From VXMF01 sp965206775 (GTDB lineage Bacteria; Acidobacteriota; Terriglobia; Bryobacterales; UBA6623): a stretch of DNA of 64,000 nt. The translations under genes were made by a program, and so were the position numbers. Positions 36,089-46,500 of this stretch are shown piece after piece. Each line of letters begins with the position of its first letter. Positions within the stretch are counted from its first letter, which is position 1. A model generated the notes under the pieces. That model made no database searches. It was given only the letters and a program-made list of their open reading frames with translations, and was not told where the DNA came from. The stretch is taken from contig CBDBKU010000002.1 in NCBI GenBank assembly GCA_965206775.1, positions 2,170,001 to 2,234,000 on the forward strand, given 5' to 3'.

Positions 36089-36847
36089 CGCCACCGCATC
36101 TGCGTCATCCCGGCGGGGCTCCCTTGCCGGCGCTCGCGACGCCGTCCCGTGCTCGTCGATTTCGCCTGAGCGCCAACGTACCACTACGTCTAGCTTCGGC
36201 GTATTCTGGAGTTCCCGCAGTAGGCCGCTGATCATCGCTAGCGACAAGGACGCCTCCGACTAGCATCGAGTGTCAAGCTGGCGTAGAGCTGCCGAAGCCC
36301 GATTTGAAGCAACCAGCGCGATTCGCCCAATGGCGGGGGCCGAGGCGGAGAACCAGAGCCGGCTAGTTCGGGTGATCGCAGCCCCTTGCGAGATCACCGC
36401 CGAAAGCTTCCGATCGTCCAAGCGGTCTGCGAGACCTAGTGGAGTTCAGGTTGAGCGACGAGGATCGCGAGGTGCTGCCGGAAGTGCTAGGGGGCAGCGG
36501 GAGGGTATTCGAAGAGGGTCCGGGCGGCACCGCAGATCCGGTGGCTAGGGAACCGGGTACGAGAGAAGGGTGGTTCAAGCCGCCCGAATCAGAAGCACCA
36601 ACCGCTGGCACCACCGGCTGATGTCAAGACATCGGATGGAAGCCAGACTGCCGGACGGCATCAGGCCGTTCCAGGTGTCGCGGGAAGGCGAGAAGACCAC
36701 TCCGAAGCAGGAGAATCCCGGTAGCAAGGCCGGACTCGCAGCAAGCAAAACCGCGGTGGCAGTGGGAATGCTTCCCGGTGCAAAGGATGCTGGACCACGC
36801 ATCTTGGCGAACAGGCTCGGAGCTTCGAGGAGGATCCGCACAGTATT
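36089..36847. other. gap with no recognisable gene
   Basis: Short frames on both strands; a 60-aa plus frame at 36439-36621 (MEFRLSDEDREVLPEVLGG) is the most protein-like but unsupported. The gap ends at the left repeat of the ISNCY element. Confidence 0.35.
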
Positions 36848-36987
36848 TATATAGTGCCCGTGACAAAATGCGGATCGGATTGAAAACAAAGCGCTTGTAG
36901 TCGTTTTCAGACATCGAAGATCCGGCCTGCCGCCGCCGATTCACGCGGTTCGCCCCGATTGGTTAGAATCTTCGGGTAGGAACACCC

Positions 36988-37538
36988 GTGAGAACCGTTT
37001 GGAGCACCCAAGGAATCCTCGGCCAAGTCGCCATCGAAGACATCGAGTTCGACCCGAGATCGCGCGACGATATTCCGGCAGTTCTCAAGGGAATCCAGTT
37101 CATCCATTCCAGCGACGAACTGCGCGCCAAGGTCTTCGACCTGCTCGAGAGCCATCTGCTGGCCGGAGCGGATGCCGAGGACGTTCCGGACGATGCCGAG
37201 GACGATACGCCGGACGGAAGGATCGATGCCGGGGTCGGACGGCCGGGCATGCAGCTGTGGAACATTCTCGTACTGGGTCTGTTGAAGCAGGGCCTGAATT
37301 GCGATTACGACCGCCTGCATGAACTGGCTTGCAAGCACGCGGACGTGCGCCGCATGCTGGGATGCAGCGACATCTGCGGAGAGCCGGGCTTCTCCCATCG
37401 CACGCTGGTGCGGAATGTGGCGCTGCTGACGCCGGAGCTGCTGGGGGCAGTGAACCGGCTGGTAGTGGAGGCGGGGCATGAGCTGGCAGGGCACGATGGG
37501 GCGGGACAGCTGCAAGCGAGATGCGACTCGGTGGTGGT
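36988..37538 (+). pseudogene. ISNCY transposase, 5' half
   Basis: GTG 36988 follows AGGA by six bases. The frame reads QGILGQVAIEDIEFDPRSRD, LESHLLAGADAED, RPGMQLWNILVLGLLKQGLN and GHELAGHDGAGQ. It reaches CDSVV before the recombinase element begins; six foreign residues and a stop follow. Joined to 40787-41735 it makes one open frame through VVVETDVHYPTDVSLL. The gene was intact before the insertion and would be restored by precise excision. Confidence 0.87.
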
Positions 37539-37550
37539 AGTGAAGGCATC
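37526..37550. other. attachment site, left junction
   Basis: Transposase sequence CGACTCGGTGGT runs up to the core GGT (37536-37538) and is followed by element sequence AGTGAAGGCATC. The deduced empty site is CGACTCGGTGGT, then GGAAACGG. The core assignment rests on the three shared bases. Confidence 0.75.
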
Positions 37551-38146
37551 AGACTGCTCCTTCTATTGAATCACGTTTCTCCAATACCCGTCCATCCCAT
37601 GCAACTCATTGATGTAGAGGATGTTACGAGCGTTTGAACGGTAATGCGGCCGATGTCGCCGGATGGGCCGACATCGTGCGAAACACCATCCAGGTCCGTT
37701 TCCGGGACACTTCGGCTTTCTCCCGCCTGAGCCCCCTGTCATCGCTCCACTCTCGTCGCGGAACGGGCCAGGCTGGAAGCGTTGCAGGAAGCGGTCCGGA
37801 CTGCGGAGCGAGACATCGCGTCGCTGGAAGCGCTGTCGGCCAGGTCGGAGCAACGCGTCAGCCCGGACCGGTCCGGAGCGCCAGGCCTGCGGACAGGCAA
37901 CGCCATTCGATGGGTCATCGCAACCCGTCTCCTGGCATGGCGTTACCCGGCCTCGCCCGGGCGCCGGCGCGCCTGTCCGGCCCGGTAGCGGGCGATGTCC
38001 GGTTCCGGGATCACAGAGTGGCGCACCATCCGAACGACCGCATTCCAAGGCCTTGCGCTTGCGCGTCGAACTTCGCCGCCTCGTCTCTCCTCGTGTTGAC
38101 GCCGCGTGACTCCAGCCGCCGACTCCCCGATCTGTTCCGAGCCGGT
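37539..38146. other. element interior without a recognised gene
   Basis: No frame looks convincing. The minus strand ends with ILYINELHGMDGYWRNVIQ and a stop near 37563, then AAGGAG and ATG (37543-37562), which face the element end. Open plus-strand text (LEALQEAVRTAERDIASLEA) may be a decayed coiled-coil gene. Confidence 0.4.
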
Positions 38147-40336
38147 TCACGTTCCCGCCCCCCAGTCCAGCAAGCGCTGCCGATCCCAATCCCGCTTCAC
38201 GTACAGGCCCTTGTGCGTGCCGCGCACGATGCGCTTGGCATCCAAGGCCCCCTCGCGAATGCGTTGCCACAGGGCCTGTCGCGACAGGCCCAGCTCGCGC
38301 CGCGCTTGCTTCGCCCGCACATACCCCTCCGGCGGCGACTCGCAGAACCGCGCCCGCACTGCCGGGCTCAGACGCACCTGCAGGGCGGCGCCCTCCACCG
38401 CTGCCTCCGCAGGCACGAAGCCCTGCTGGATCCAGCGATAGAGCGTGCTCGCCGTCGTGCCCAGCTCCCGCGCCGCCTCGCTGACGCTCTGCGGCGGCGC
38501 CTCTGCCTGCCGCTTCCCGCCCCGCAAGAGCTTGATGCCGTGACGCTGCCGCAGGCTTGCCACGATCCCCCGGCTGAATTCCATCCCGCGCGCCGACCGC
38601 AGCCCCTGCCGGTTCAGCGTCTCCGCGATCCGCTCGTCCGCGTGCAGCAGCGCCAGCCCCCGCACGATCTCCACCGTGGCGGGGTCGTCTTGTATCGGCG
38701 GCGGCGTCACGCGCGCAGGCAAGGGCAGGTCGGTCTCGTCGATCCAGCCGCCGCGCCAGCGCAGCAGCACATGCAAATGGCCCGCTGCCCGCTCCACCTT
38801 CAGCACGACCTCTTCCACCAGCGCCGCCAGCAGCCGCTTGCGATCCCGCGCACTGACTCGAGGCGATTCCCACAGACTGCGCACCCGCGCCCCCAACTGC
38901 GCGAACACCTCCCCGGACACTTCCGGGTCACGCCGCGGCTCGCGCTCCGCGGCCTGTTCCAACTCCCGCTGCGCCCGCTCGACCTCGCGCAACGCCGCTT
39001 CCCAGTCCCGCGCTAGCGTCCGCGTGACCAAGCGGTTCTCCGGATCCTCCGCCTTGTACCTCCTCTCGGCCAGCTGCGCTGCGTACGCGCAGCGCTCCAA
39101 TTCCAGCTCGTAGCTGCGCAATCGCCTCGCTTCCCGCTCCTCCGCCTGCCGCTCCGCTCGCAGCGCCGCCTCGACGCCGCCCATGCCCGCCGCTTCCAGA
39201 AACCGCTCCGAGACCCACCGTTCCAGCTGCGCTCCGCCGACCGACTGGCACCCGCGCTTCCCCGTCCCGGACTGACTTGCCAGACACACGTATCTCACCC
39301 CGCTGCCGTACAGCACCTGCATCCGCCGACCGCACACCCCGCACGCCACCAGCCGTTGCAGCAGCGCCCTCCCCTCGCGCGGCGCTCCGCTCCCCACGCG
39401 CAACGAATTCTCCGCCATGCGCTCCTGGATCTCCAGCCATTCATGCCACTCGACATAGCCCTCGTGATGCTTCTCCAGCACCACCGTCCACTCCTGCCTC
39501 GGCAACCTCAGCACCTTCTTGCTCACCTCCCCCCGCCCGTCCACCCGCAACTCCGTCCGCTGCCGCTGGTACACGTACGCCCCTCCCATCAGCGGGTTCG
39601 TCAGCACTTGGTACACCCGCGCGTAGGTCGCCTCGCTCCACTCCATCTCCCTGTTTCCGCGCTTCCCCGGCAGCTTCGTCCCCGCCTCCCGCAGCTTGCG
39701 CACCGTCTGCCGCGCCGAACCCGTCTCATGGAATTTCGCGAACACCTCCGCGATCGCCTGCCGCACCTGCTCGTCGGGGTCCTTGCGCAACTCCGTGCCG
39801 ACCACCACGTACCCGCTCGCCACGCTCCGATACAACTCGCCACGCTCCGCCTTGCTCCGCAGGCCCTCGTCCATGCGCGCCTTGATCCGGAACCGCTCCT
39901 CCTCCGACAACGTCCCCTCGATCCCCAGCACCACCCGGTGGTCGCCCTCCCTCAAGTCGTACACCTTGCCCGCCTTGACGAACAGCGTGTCGGTCAGCCG
40001 CAGCCAGCGCAACAAGCCGAACCATTCCGCCGTGTCGCGCGCCAAGCGCGACGAATCCAGGCCCAGCACCACCCCCACCCGTCCCCGCGCCACCAGCCGC
40101 GTCAGCTTCGCGAAGCCCGTCCGCTCCGTATCCCCCGCCGCCGAAACCCCCAGGTCGTCGTCGATCACCTCGACCCGCTCCGCCGGCCAGCCCAGATTCC
40201 GCGCCACTTCCCGCAATCCATACTGCAGCCGCGTCGATTCCCGGTTCGTCAGCACCTGCTGCGGCGTCGATTGGCGCACATAGACCACCGCCAGCCGCTC
40301 AAGATGCCGTTCGCGGATCGTCGTCTCCCGCTTCAT
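38147..40336 (-). CDS. large serine recombinase
   Basis: The protein has 729 aa. The resolvase catalytic domain spans about residues 14-165, with nucleophile S23 (VVYVRQSTPQQ), LDSSRLARD at 93-101 and GIEGTLSEEERFRIKARMDE. A recombinase domain follows at about 175-320. A zinc ribbon has C332, C335, C351 and C363, then a long coiled coil at about 380-470. Two added C-terminal helix-turn-helix segments (SVSEAARELGTTASTLYRWI, ARRELGLSRQALWQRI) are beyond the usual serine-integrase plan. It should integrate and excise the 3.25-kb element at the GGT core. ATG 40336 overlaps the stop of the upstream DUF5372 frame (ATGA). It is intact. Confidence 0.93.
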   Translation of the reverse strand: MKRETTIRERHLERLAVVYVRQSTPQQVLTNRESTRLQYGLREVARNLGWPAERVEVIDDDLGVSAAGDTERTGFAKLTRLVARGRVGVVLGLDSSRLARDTAEWFGLLRWLRLTDTLFVKAGKVYDLREGDHRVVLGIEGTLSEEERFRIKARMDEGLRSKAERGELYRSVASGYVVVGTELRKDPDEQVRQAIAEVFAKFHETGSARQTVRKLREAGTKLPGKRGNREMEWSEATYARVYQVLTNPLMGGAYVYQRQRTELRVDGRGEVSKKVLRLPRQEWTVVLEKHHEGYVEWHEWLEIQERMAENSLRVGSGAPREGRALLQRLVACGVCGRRMQVLYGSGVRYVCLASQSGTGKRGCQSVGGAQLERWVSERFLEAAGMGGVEAALRAERQAEEREARRLRSYELELERCAYAAQLAERRYKAEDPENRLVTRTLARDWEAALREVERAQRELEQAAEREPRRDPEVSGEVFAQLGARVRSLWESPRVSARDRKRLLAALVEEVVLKVERAAGHLHVLLRWRGGWIDETDLPLPARVTPPPIQDDPATVEIVRGLALLHADERIAETLNRQGLRSARGMEFSRGIVASLRQRHGIKLLRGGKRQAEAPPQSVSEAARELGTTASTLYRWIQQGFVPAEAAVEGAALQVRLSPAVRARFCESPPEGYVRAKQARRELGLSRQALWQRIREGALDAKRIVRGTHKGLYVKRDWDRQRLLDWGAGT

Positions 40337-40502
40337 TCCGGGCCTCCTTCTCCGCGATCCGCAGCATCAGCCGCGCCAGCTCTTCCAGCAGTTCCTCGTG
40401 CGCCGCCTCCGGAAAGCTGTTCCACAGCGCCAGACGCTCCTCGTGTTCCAGCAGCCCCGGCAGAGACGCCTGCCAGTTCGCCGCTCCCTCCTTCTCCGCC
40501 AT
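40299..40502 (-). CDS. small helper protein of the recombinase operon
   Basis: The protein has 67 aa (MAEKEGAANWQASLPGLLEH). LALWNSFPEAAHEELLEELA and RLMLRIAEKEA form an amphipathic helical core, protein-like despite lying out of frame within the DUF5372 frame and overlapping the recombinase start by 38 bases. GGAGGA precedes the ATG by five bases. Similar tiny genes accompany recombinases of this kind. A directionality or accessory role is possible, not shown. Confidence 0.5.
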   Translation of the reverse strand: MAEKEGAANWQASLPGLLEHEERLALWNSFPEAAHEELLEELARLMLRIAEKEARNEAGDDDPRTAS

Positions 40503-40789
40503 GCGCGTCCTCCAGCACCTGCACCAGTTTCTGCAAGGCATGATAGTCCGCCATGCGGCCCTGCGTGCGCGGCGCATCGTCCGCAGGAGCCTCCCAGCTG
40601 GTCCACGCCGCAGGGATGCTCTTGCGCTTGCCATCGGGCAGTTCGACCCACAACGCCAGACTACCGTCCGAGCGCCGTTTCCGAGCCAGCACCGCCAGCT
40701 CCTGACCGTCGAGGGGGTGTCCGAGGCGCTTGATCAGAACCCGCTCAGGCCCGCAATCGCGGAATGGATTAGTTTGATCTGCTCTTGGT
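40333..40789 (-). CDS. DUF5372-type protein without start in integrated form
   Basis: The frame reads RVLIKRLGHPLDGQELAVL, LALWVELPDGKRKSIPAAWT and SWE, resembling small DUF5372 proteins found beside transposases and recombinases. Its last part, Gly/Ala-rich, overlaps the helper gene and may not be native sequence. It ends in TGA overlapping the recombinase ATG. Between the element end and the conserved region no ATG, GTG or TTG exists in frame; in the integrated state the frame simply runs into the transposase antisense. In the excised circle, ATG 37550-37548 (minus strand) with AAGGAG upstream would be in frame and give MPSLPRADQTNPFRDCGPE. Confidence 0.6.
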
Positions 40790-40801
40790 GGAAACGGATG
40801 T
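40775..40801. other. attachment site, right junction
   Basis: Element sequence TTGATCTGCTCTT meets the core GGT (40787-40789), followed by transposase sequence GGAAACGGATG. In the excised circle the element ends would join as TGCTCTT, GGT, AGTGAAGG. Confidence 0.75.
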
Positions 40802-41735
40802 ACATTACCCGACGGACGTGAGCCTGCTGTGGGATGCGTTGCGCTGCCTGATCCGGGTGGTGGCAGCGGTATGCCAGCGCAGCAACGTGGGGGGATGGCG
40901 TCAGGCAAGGCATTTGAGTCTGCGGGCGAGGGGGCTGTTCAACCGGGTGCGGTCCTCGCGGCAGCGAAGCAGGAAAGGGACGGGAGCGCAGCGAGTGAGG
41001 AGGTACCTGCAATTCGCAGGGGAGATCGCAGGGAGAGCGGAGGGGACGCTGGAAGAGTTGGGAGGGAAGGGTGCGACGGAGGCAGAGATCCAAGAGATAC
41101 AGTGGTTCCTGGACTTGGTGAATCGATTGGCGGACCAGGTTAAGCGGCGAGTACTGGAAGGAGAGAGGATCGCGCAAGAAGAGAAGATCTACTCGATCTA
41201 CGAGCCGCATACGCGATGGTGCTCGAAGGGGAAGGCCGGGAAAGCGGTGGAGCTGGGAGTGCCGGTGAGCGTGGTGGAGAGCGAGCATCAATTCGTGATG
41301 CATTACAAGGTGATGTGGAGCGAGCAGGACGTGGATGTGGCACCGTCCATGATCGAGGAAACGCAGGAGTTGCATCCGGGCCTGACGGGATGCAGCTTTG
41401 ACAAGGGGTACTCCAGTCCGGGGAACCGGACGCGGTTAGACGGGATGCTGGACTTGAACGCAATGCCGAAGAAAGGGAAGCTGGCGAAGGCGGACAAGGA
41501 GCGGGAGACAGCGCCGGAGTTCGTGGAGGCAAGGCGGGCGCACGCGGCGGTGGAGTCGGCGATCAACAACCTGGAGCAGCGGGGGTTCGACCGGATACTG
41601 GCGCACGGGGCGGATGGGTTCGAGCGCATGGTGGGACTATCGGTACTGGCAGCGAACATACACCGGATCGGGACGATACTGCAACGGAGAGAGCGGGAGA
41701 AGCTGAAGGGCCTGCGCCTGCCGCTGGCGGCATAG
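40787..41735 (+). pseudogene. ISNCY transposase, 3' half
   Basis: The frame resumes at VETDVHYPTDVSLLWDALRC and runs on to IYSIYEPHTRWCSKGKAGK, GVPVSVVESEHQFVMHYKVM, GCSFDKGYSSPGNR and RRAHAAVESAINNLEQRGFD. It ends LGLSV-like (VGLSVLAANIHRIGTILQR). This is the catalytic half of an ISNCY DDE transposase, with the final Glu in the HAAVESAIN helix. No defect other than the split is visible. Confidence 0.88.
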
Positions 41736-41945
41736 CATTCAAGGGACACAGCGGAGCATCCTGGGAATGACCTCAGGAAGGGAGAAGTGTGCGACATCGT
41801 GAAAGCGGAGGTTGGCACGCAAGTGATCCCGGCGCAATTCGGCCATATTGAGGATTGAGATGACAGGATTGCCGGTCCGTTACCAGCCCAGAAACTGGCC
41901 CCTCTGCTGCCGATTCGCCAGAAAAGGGGGTTTTGTCACGGGCAC

Positions 41946-42214
41946 TATATAGTGCCTGCGTCAAAACCCCCGAAAATCCTAGCGAAGCGTGATCGCATAC
42001 TACATCATGGTATTGATGAGGTATAGCGACCCAATATTTAGTATCCCGACCCGACGAGTTGCCAAGCATAAGGTGGCGAAGATTGGCGCGATCACTCAGG
42101 TAATCGCAGGATTTCAGCCCAATCCGGATGAAACCATCGGATCTTCATCCGGGGATTTTGGACCTAACACCCTTGATTTCAATAAGATACGAGTTTTGTC
42201 GCGGCCACTATATA
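41946..42214. mobile_element. small non-autonomous element with ISNCY-type ends
   Basis: The 269-bp segment begins TATATAGTGCCTGCGTCAAA and ends, on the other strand, TATATAGTGGCCGCGACAAA. These match the ISNCY ends with a few changes. Its right end also resembles the sub-terminal sequence of the ISNCY left end (ATTGAAATCAAG against ATTGAAAACAAAG). No transposase gene fits inside. It abuts the ISNCY element and shares one TATATA. It is best read as a MITE mobilised by an ISNCY transposase. Confidence 0.7.
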
Positions 42215-43400
42215 GGCTCCAGAGAGCGGGTATTCGATGAACGGCGAACCGGCGCCTTGCGAAAAGCGAGGTCAGGTGCCGTCGCGCACCATCCCGGCTC
42301 CCGCGACCGCAGACGGGCAACTCCCAGGGCTGCCCTGCCGACCGATTCAACAAGGAGTACGAGCGGCGAGTCTCTGCCATTTCACCTCAGGCCTTGTCCA
42401 AACAGCGCCTTCGCGAGCGCCCCGCTTGAAGAGTCGTCGCCCCCTGCGTCCAGGTCCGTGCATACAGGCTGCCGGTTCAGTGCTAAGAGACGGTGCCGTA
42501 GTCCGCCGAGCAGCCCCGCTACCCTCTCCCCTTGGGAATCACCGCCCCGAACTCGCGTCCGGGATGTCCGCTTTCCAGCAGTTTCGGCGGCACCGTTCGG
42601 GCTCCTCTTGTTCGGGGCGGCCCTGCCGCACCGGCCTCTCTTTCCCTTTACCTTGCGAGTGCATGGTTCGGCTGCCGCTTGGCCCTCCGAGATCGAGCGC
42701 ATGTAACCGGCACCGACGGCCAGCCATGTCGACCTGCATGCCTCTGCCCTTCCGAAGGGGCGGCTCTCCCACTTTGAGCCCGGGTGTCTCGCGCCATTTA
42801 CTCCCGTGACAGTGCCTGACGGAACCGATCAGCCATGGTTCCGGTGGGAATCGCGTCCCCCCGGCCTCTTCGGTGCATCATGCCGGTCCCCGGTTTCCGC
42901 CCGCACCGGACAACGGCCTCCAACGAATCGCCGGCTCGGATTTGAACGAGCCTGTCTATGCGCTGTGACGATTGCCCGCATGAATGAACAAGCCCGACCG
43001 GAGAGAATCGAGTCCCGCTGCCGAACTTCCGGGCACGGGCGGACGATGCACGAGCTTGTGCCCCGGGGATCGATATCCGGCGGGAGTGTCTGTCCTGCAG
43101 CTGTGGTTCTGGGGGGGCCTGTGGCGCGCTTCGTAGAGGGCGTGACCGACAGCGTTGGGGTTGAGAAGGGCAGAACGCCAACCCGGTGCGGATCGGGCGG
43201 GGACCGCGCGAGTCGTTCCAGGCCGAGGCCTGGACAGTGAATCCGAGCAGTTTGCCAGGGCATTCGTACTGCCGGGCCCAGCGCTGCGCAAACCGATCTG
43301 CCCCGTGCTATGATCAAGCACGAGGCACACCACGGTCCGCAGGAGAAGGAGTGCGTCCCTGAAGGGCGCGGCCAGAACTAACAAAAGTGTTTTCGCCCCC
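42215..43400. other. gap with no recognisable gene
   Basis: Many overlapping short frames on both strands, none protein-like, and no RNA gene seen. The end of the gap carries the promoter of the first lipoprotein. Confidence 0.4.
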
Positions 43401-43430
43401 TTGACATGTGCCAGCGGTGCGTGAGAACAT
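43401..43430 (+). promoter_or_regulatory. candidate sigma-70 promoter of lipoprotein 1
   Basis: A perfect -35 box TTGACA (43401-43406) is followed after 18 bases by GAACAT (43425-43430), a weak -10. It lies 110 bases before the ATG at 43540, which has AAGGAG at 43525-43530. Confidence 0.45.
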
Positions 43431-43539
43431 TACATCTGATTCCGTCTGCGGGCCCGTTCGGGCCTCGGGTAGGCAAGGCTTGAGTGAGGCGCCGATGTCT
43501 TTCGAAGGCCACAGAAAGAGAGCAAAGGAGAAAATCAGC

Positions 43540-46500
43540 ATGTTTCGCAATAGAGTCAGTTGGGGCATCGGTCTGATGGCGCTGCTGCTGACGCTGGGCA
43601 TGGCCGCTTGCGGCGGTGCCGAGCCAGCACCAGTGGTTCAGCCGCCGGCACCGCCGCCGGCACCGCCGCCGTTCCAGCCTCAGGCCGTCGAGGTAGCCCT
43701 CGGCGAGAGCGGGAATATCACATTCATGACCACCGCGGACGGTGGGTTCACTCTCTCGGGCGAGAAGTTCGAGAGTGGCGGCACGGTAGCCGCAGAGAAC
43801 GGCAACATGTACGTTCTGAACCTGGCGGACGGCACTTGGGCCGCGGTCTACCAGGCAATGGAAGAGATGGTCACCCTCGGCATCACCGAAGAGGTCGTGA
43901 CCCTGACGAAGGCCGAGGACGGCACCTACTGGCTCGGCGACGACCTCGTGACCAGCGGGGAGACGACCGCGACGGCGACGAACGGCAACATGTACACGCT
44001 GTCGATGAACGAAGAAGGCATGTGGATGGCCGCGTACCAGAAGGTGATGGTCTCCGTCGGTCTCGGCATCACCGGCGAGATGGCGAGCCTGGTACGGGCC
44101 GAGGACGGCACGTACTGGCTCGGGGACGCGCTGGTGACGAGTGGCATGACCACGACAATGTCGATGAACGGCAACGAGTACACGCTGATGATGGACGCGG
44201 ACGGCATGTGGACGGCCTTGTACATCGAGCCCGTGCAGGCCGTGATGCTCGGCGAGCATGGCGGGTCCGTGATGATCAAGAAGTCCGAGGACGGCAGCTA
44301 CTGGATCGGCGACGTTACTGTCGCGAACGGGTCAACCGTGATGGTGGGCAACAACACGTACGAGCTGATGATGGACGCGGACGGCATGTGGATGGCCGCG
44401 TACCAGCAGGTCATGGTGTCCGTCACGCTCGGCATCACCGGCGAGATGGTGAGCCTGGTGAGGGCCGAGGACGGCACGTACTGGCTCGGCGACGCGCTGG
44501 TGACGAGTGGCATGACCACGACAATGTCGATGAACGGCAACGAGTACCGGCTGATGATGGGCGAGGACGGCATGTGGATGGCCCACTACGTGCCTGCGAT
44601 GGGCACGGTCGCGGTCGGAGGCAGCGGGATCGCGGTCTCGGCCATGCGCGACGAGGCTGGCAACTGGTCGGCGGTGCATCCGCAGACGCAGGAGACCATC
44701 GCACTGACCGAGGGCGGCATGCTCACGGCCGTGAACCTGGCAGGCTATACCAACACCTACACGCTGTCGAGCGACGGAGCCGGCACGTGGACCGCCTCCT
44801 ACGTGGCGGTGAGCACGGCGGTCGTGCTCGGCACGAGCGGAAGCAGCGCCATGCTGGTGCGGGCCGAGGACGGCTCGTATGGGCTGGGCGAAGACGCGGT
44901 CCTGAGCGGCGATAGCACTCTGGCTGACAACGGCAACAGGTACATCCTGACGATGGTGAACGGTGCCTGGTCGTCGGCATTCGATCCCGACATGATGGAG
45001 ATCAAGGGCGCGGGCATCAACGTCTACACGCGCGAAGACGATGACATGTACGACATCGGCACGGCAGGCAGCGACGTCACGCTAGCCTCGACCGGCGCGG
45101 GGGACATCACCTGGGAAGGCGCGATGTACCGTGTGCGGATGATGGACAGCATGCTTGTGGGCACACGAATCGACACCGCGGTCGTCGAAGACACAGCGCA
45201 CATCACGGTTGGATTGAGCGCGCTTCCGACCTACATCGGAGACGACCGCGACACCGAGGAAAATGAGGCGAACACGATGATCGTGGTCGCTGGCGAGGAA
45301 ATCTCCCTGGGCGCGCTGTTCGGTCCGACCGGCGCGGCGAAGCCGGCCAAGGAATCCGACGGGCTGGCGGGCGAGTTCGTCCAGGCGGCGGTGGATCTGC
45401 TGATGGATCTGCGCACCGAAGCCGAGCTGTACGCCAAGTACCAGGCGGCGTCGGAAACGCCCACCGAAGAGTTTGACGATCGTCTCGACACCATCGCGGG
45501 TCGGGCACAGGACGCGGTGGACATGATCTTCGGCAACATCGGGCCGGGGAACAAGAAAGTCGACGTGATCGCCGACGACGTTCTTCCCATGGACGGTGAT
45601 GAAGAGGGTGACTATGTCCGGGCCACCCAGACCGTCCGCGGGCTCAACACCCTGCTCGACGCTCTGTCGTCGGCGGACGCCTTTGTCGACGCAACCGAGG
45701 AAGGCAACAACGGTGTTTTCGAGGACACGCTCGGTGAGGACGCTGCCAGGGACGCGTTCTCGGCGAACATGAGCGAGTACGCGGTACATTTCCGCTACAC
45801 GGAGAACACGCGCTACGGCGCGATCACGCTGAAGCAGCGGCTCAGCGCCGACCCGGACTTGACAGCCGACACCGACGATGGTGCCGATGCGGAGGCGGCA
45901 GCGATCTATGGCACGCGGTTCGCGTTCGACGGTACCCCGGACGACGATGACAACGAGGACGTCGGAGCGGTCGGGGCCTTCGCGTACTCGCGCATCAACG
46001 ACACGCTACGGTCCCGGAACCTCCCGCAGACCGGGAGCGCGAAATACACGGGCGGCACGCTCGCGGTCACGCCGGGAGGGACGCTGTTCAGCGGCGACAT
46101 GCGCATCGACGTCAATTTCCGCCAGCAGACCGTCTTCGGGCAGGTGTCCAATCTCAGGGACAAGGACAACAGCCTGTGGCAGTACCTCGACGCCGACGTT
46201 GATACGATCTACCTGCCGAGCCAGACCTACGGCAGCCTGACCCAGTTCGGCGGCGTCTATGACACCGATGACGGTACCGACGGCGTGCAAGCTCCAAGCG
46301 AGGACGTCCAGCGGACAGGCCTCGGAGACTTCGGCACAGCGACGGTCGTCTACGCGGCCGCCCAGGGCTTCGCCTCGCCGACTCAGCAGGACACGAAGGC
46401 GCGCTTCGCCGGCCGGTTCATCGGCCCGGACGGAGCCGAGATCACCGGCACCTGGTCGCTCGGCCAGTCCGTGGAAGGGGACAACAGGGCCACAAAGAGC

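Larger units (their letters stand above)
37536..40789 (-). mobile_element. large-serine-recombinase element (about 3.25 kb)
   Basis: The element interrupts the ISNCY transposase with no loss of target bases. Left and right junctions share GGT (37536-37538 and 40787-40789), as expected for serine recombinases with a short core. It carries a recombinase and two small genes upstream of it on the minus strand. It also has about 0.6 kb with no recognisable gene at the other end. Joining the outer sequences restores the transposase frame exactly. Confidence 0.88.
36848..41951 (+). mobile_element. ISNCY-family element, split by a second element
   Basis: Perfect 21-bp inverted repeats at 36848-36868 and 41931-41951 (starting TATATAGTGCCCGTG) bound the element. 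After removing the 3251-bp insert at 37539-40789, the length is about 1853 bp with a single transposase gene, normal for ISNCY. The outermost TATATA of the right end is shared with the next small element. Confidence 0.88.

Noticed and set aside
36988..37569. A complete small protein of 193 residues
   Set aside because: The last six residues come from the inserted element; the sequence is the 5' half of the ISNCY transposase that resumes at 40787.
37563..38873. A 436-residue minus-strand frame in the recombinase element
   Set aside because: Its first half is a shadow of the recombinase gene and the rest has no consistent protein signal.
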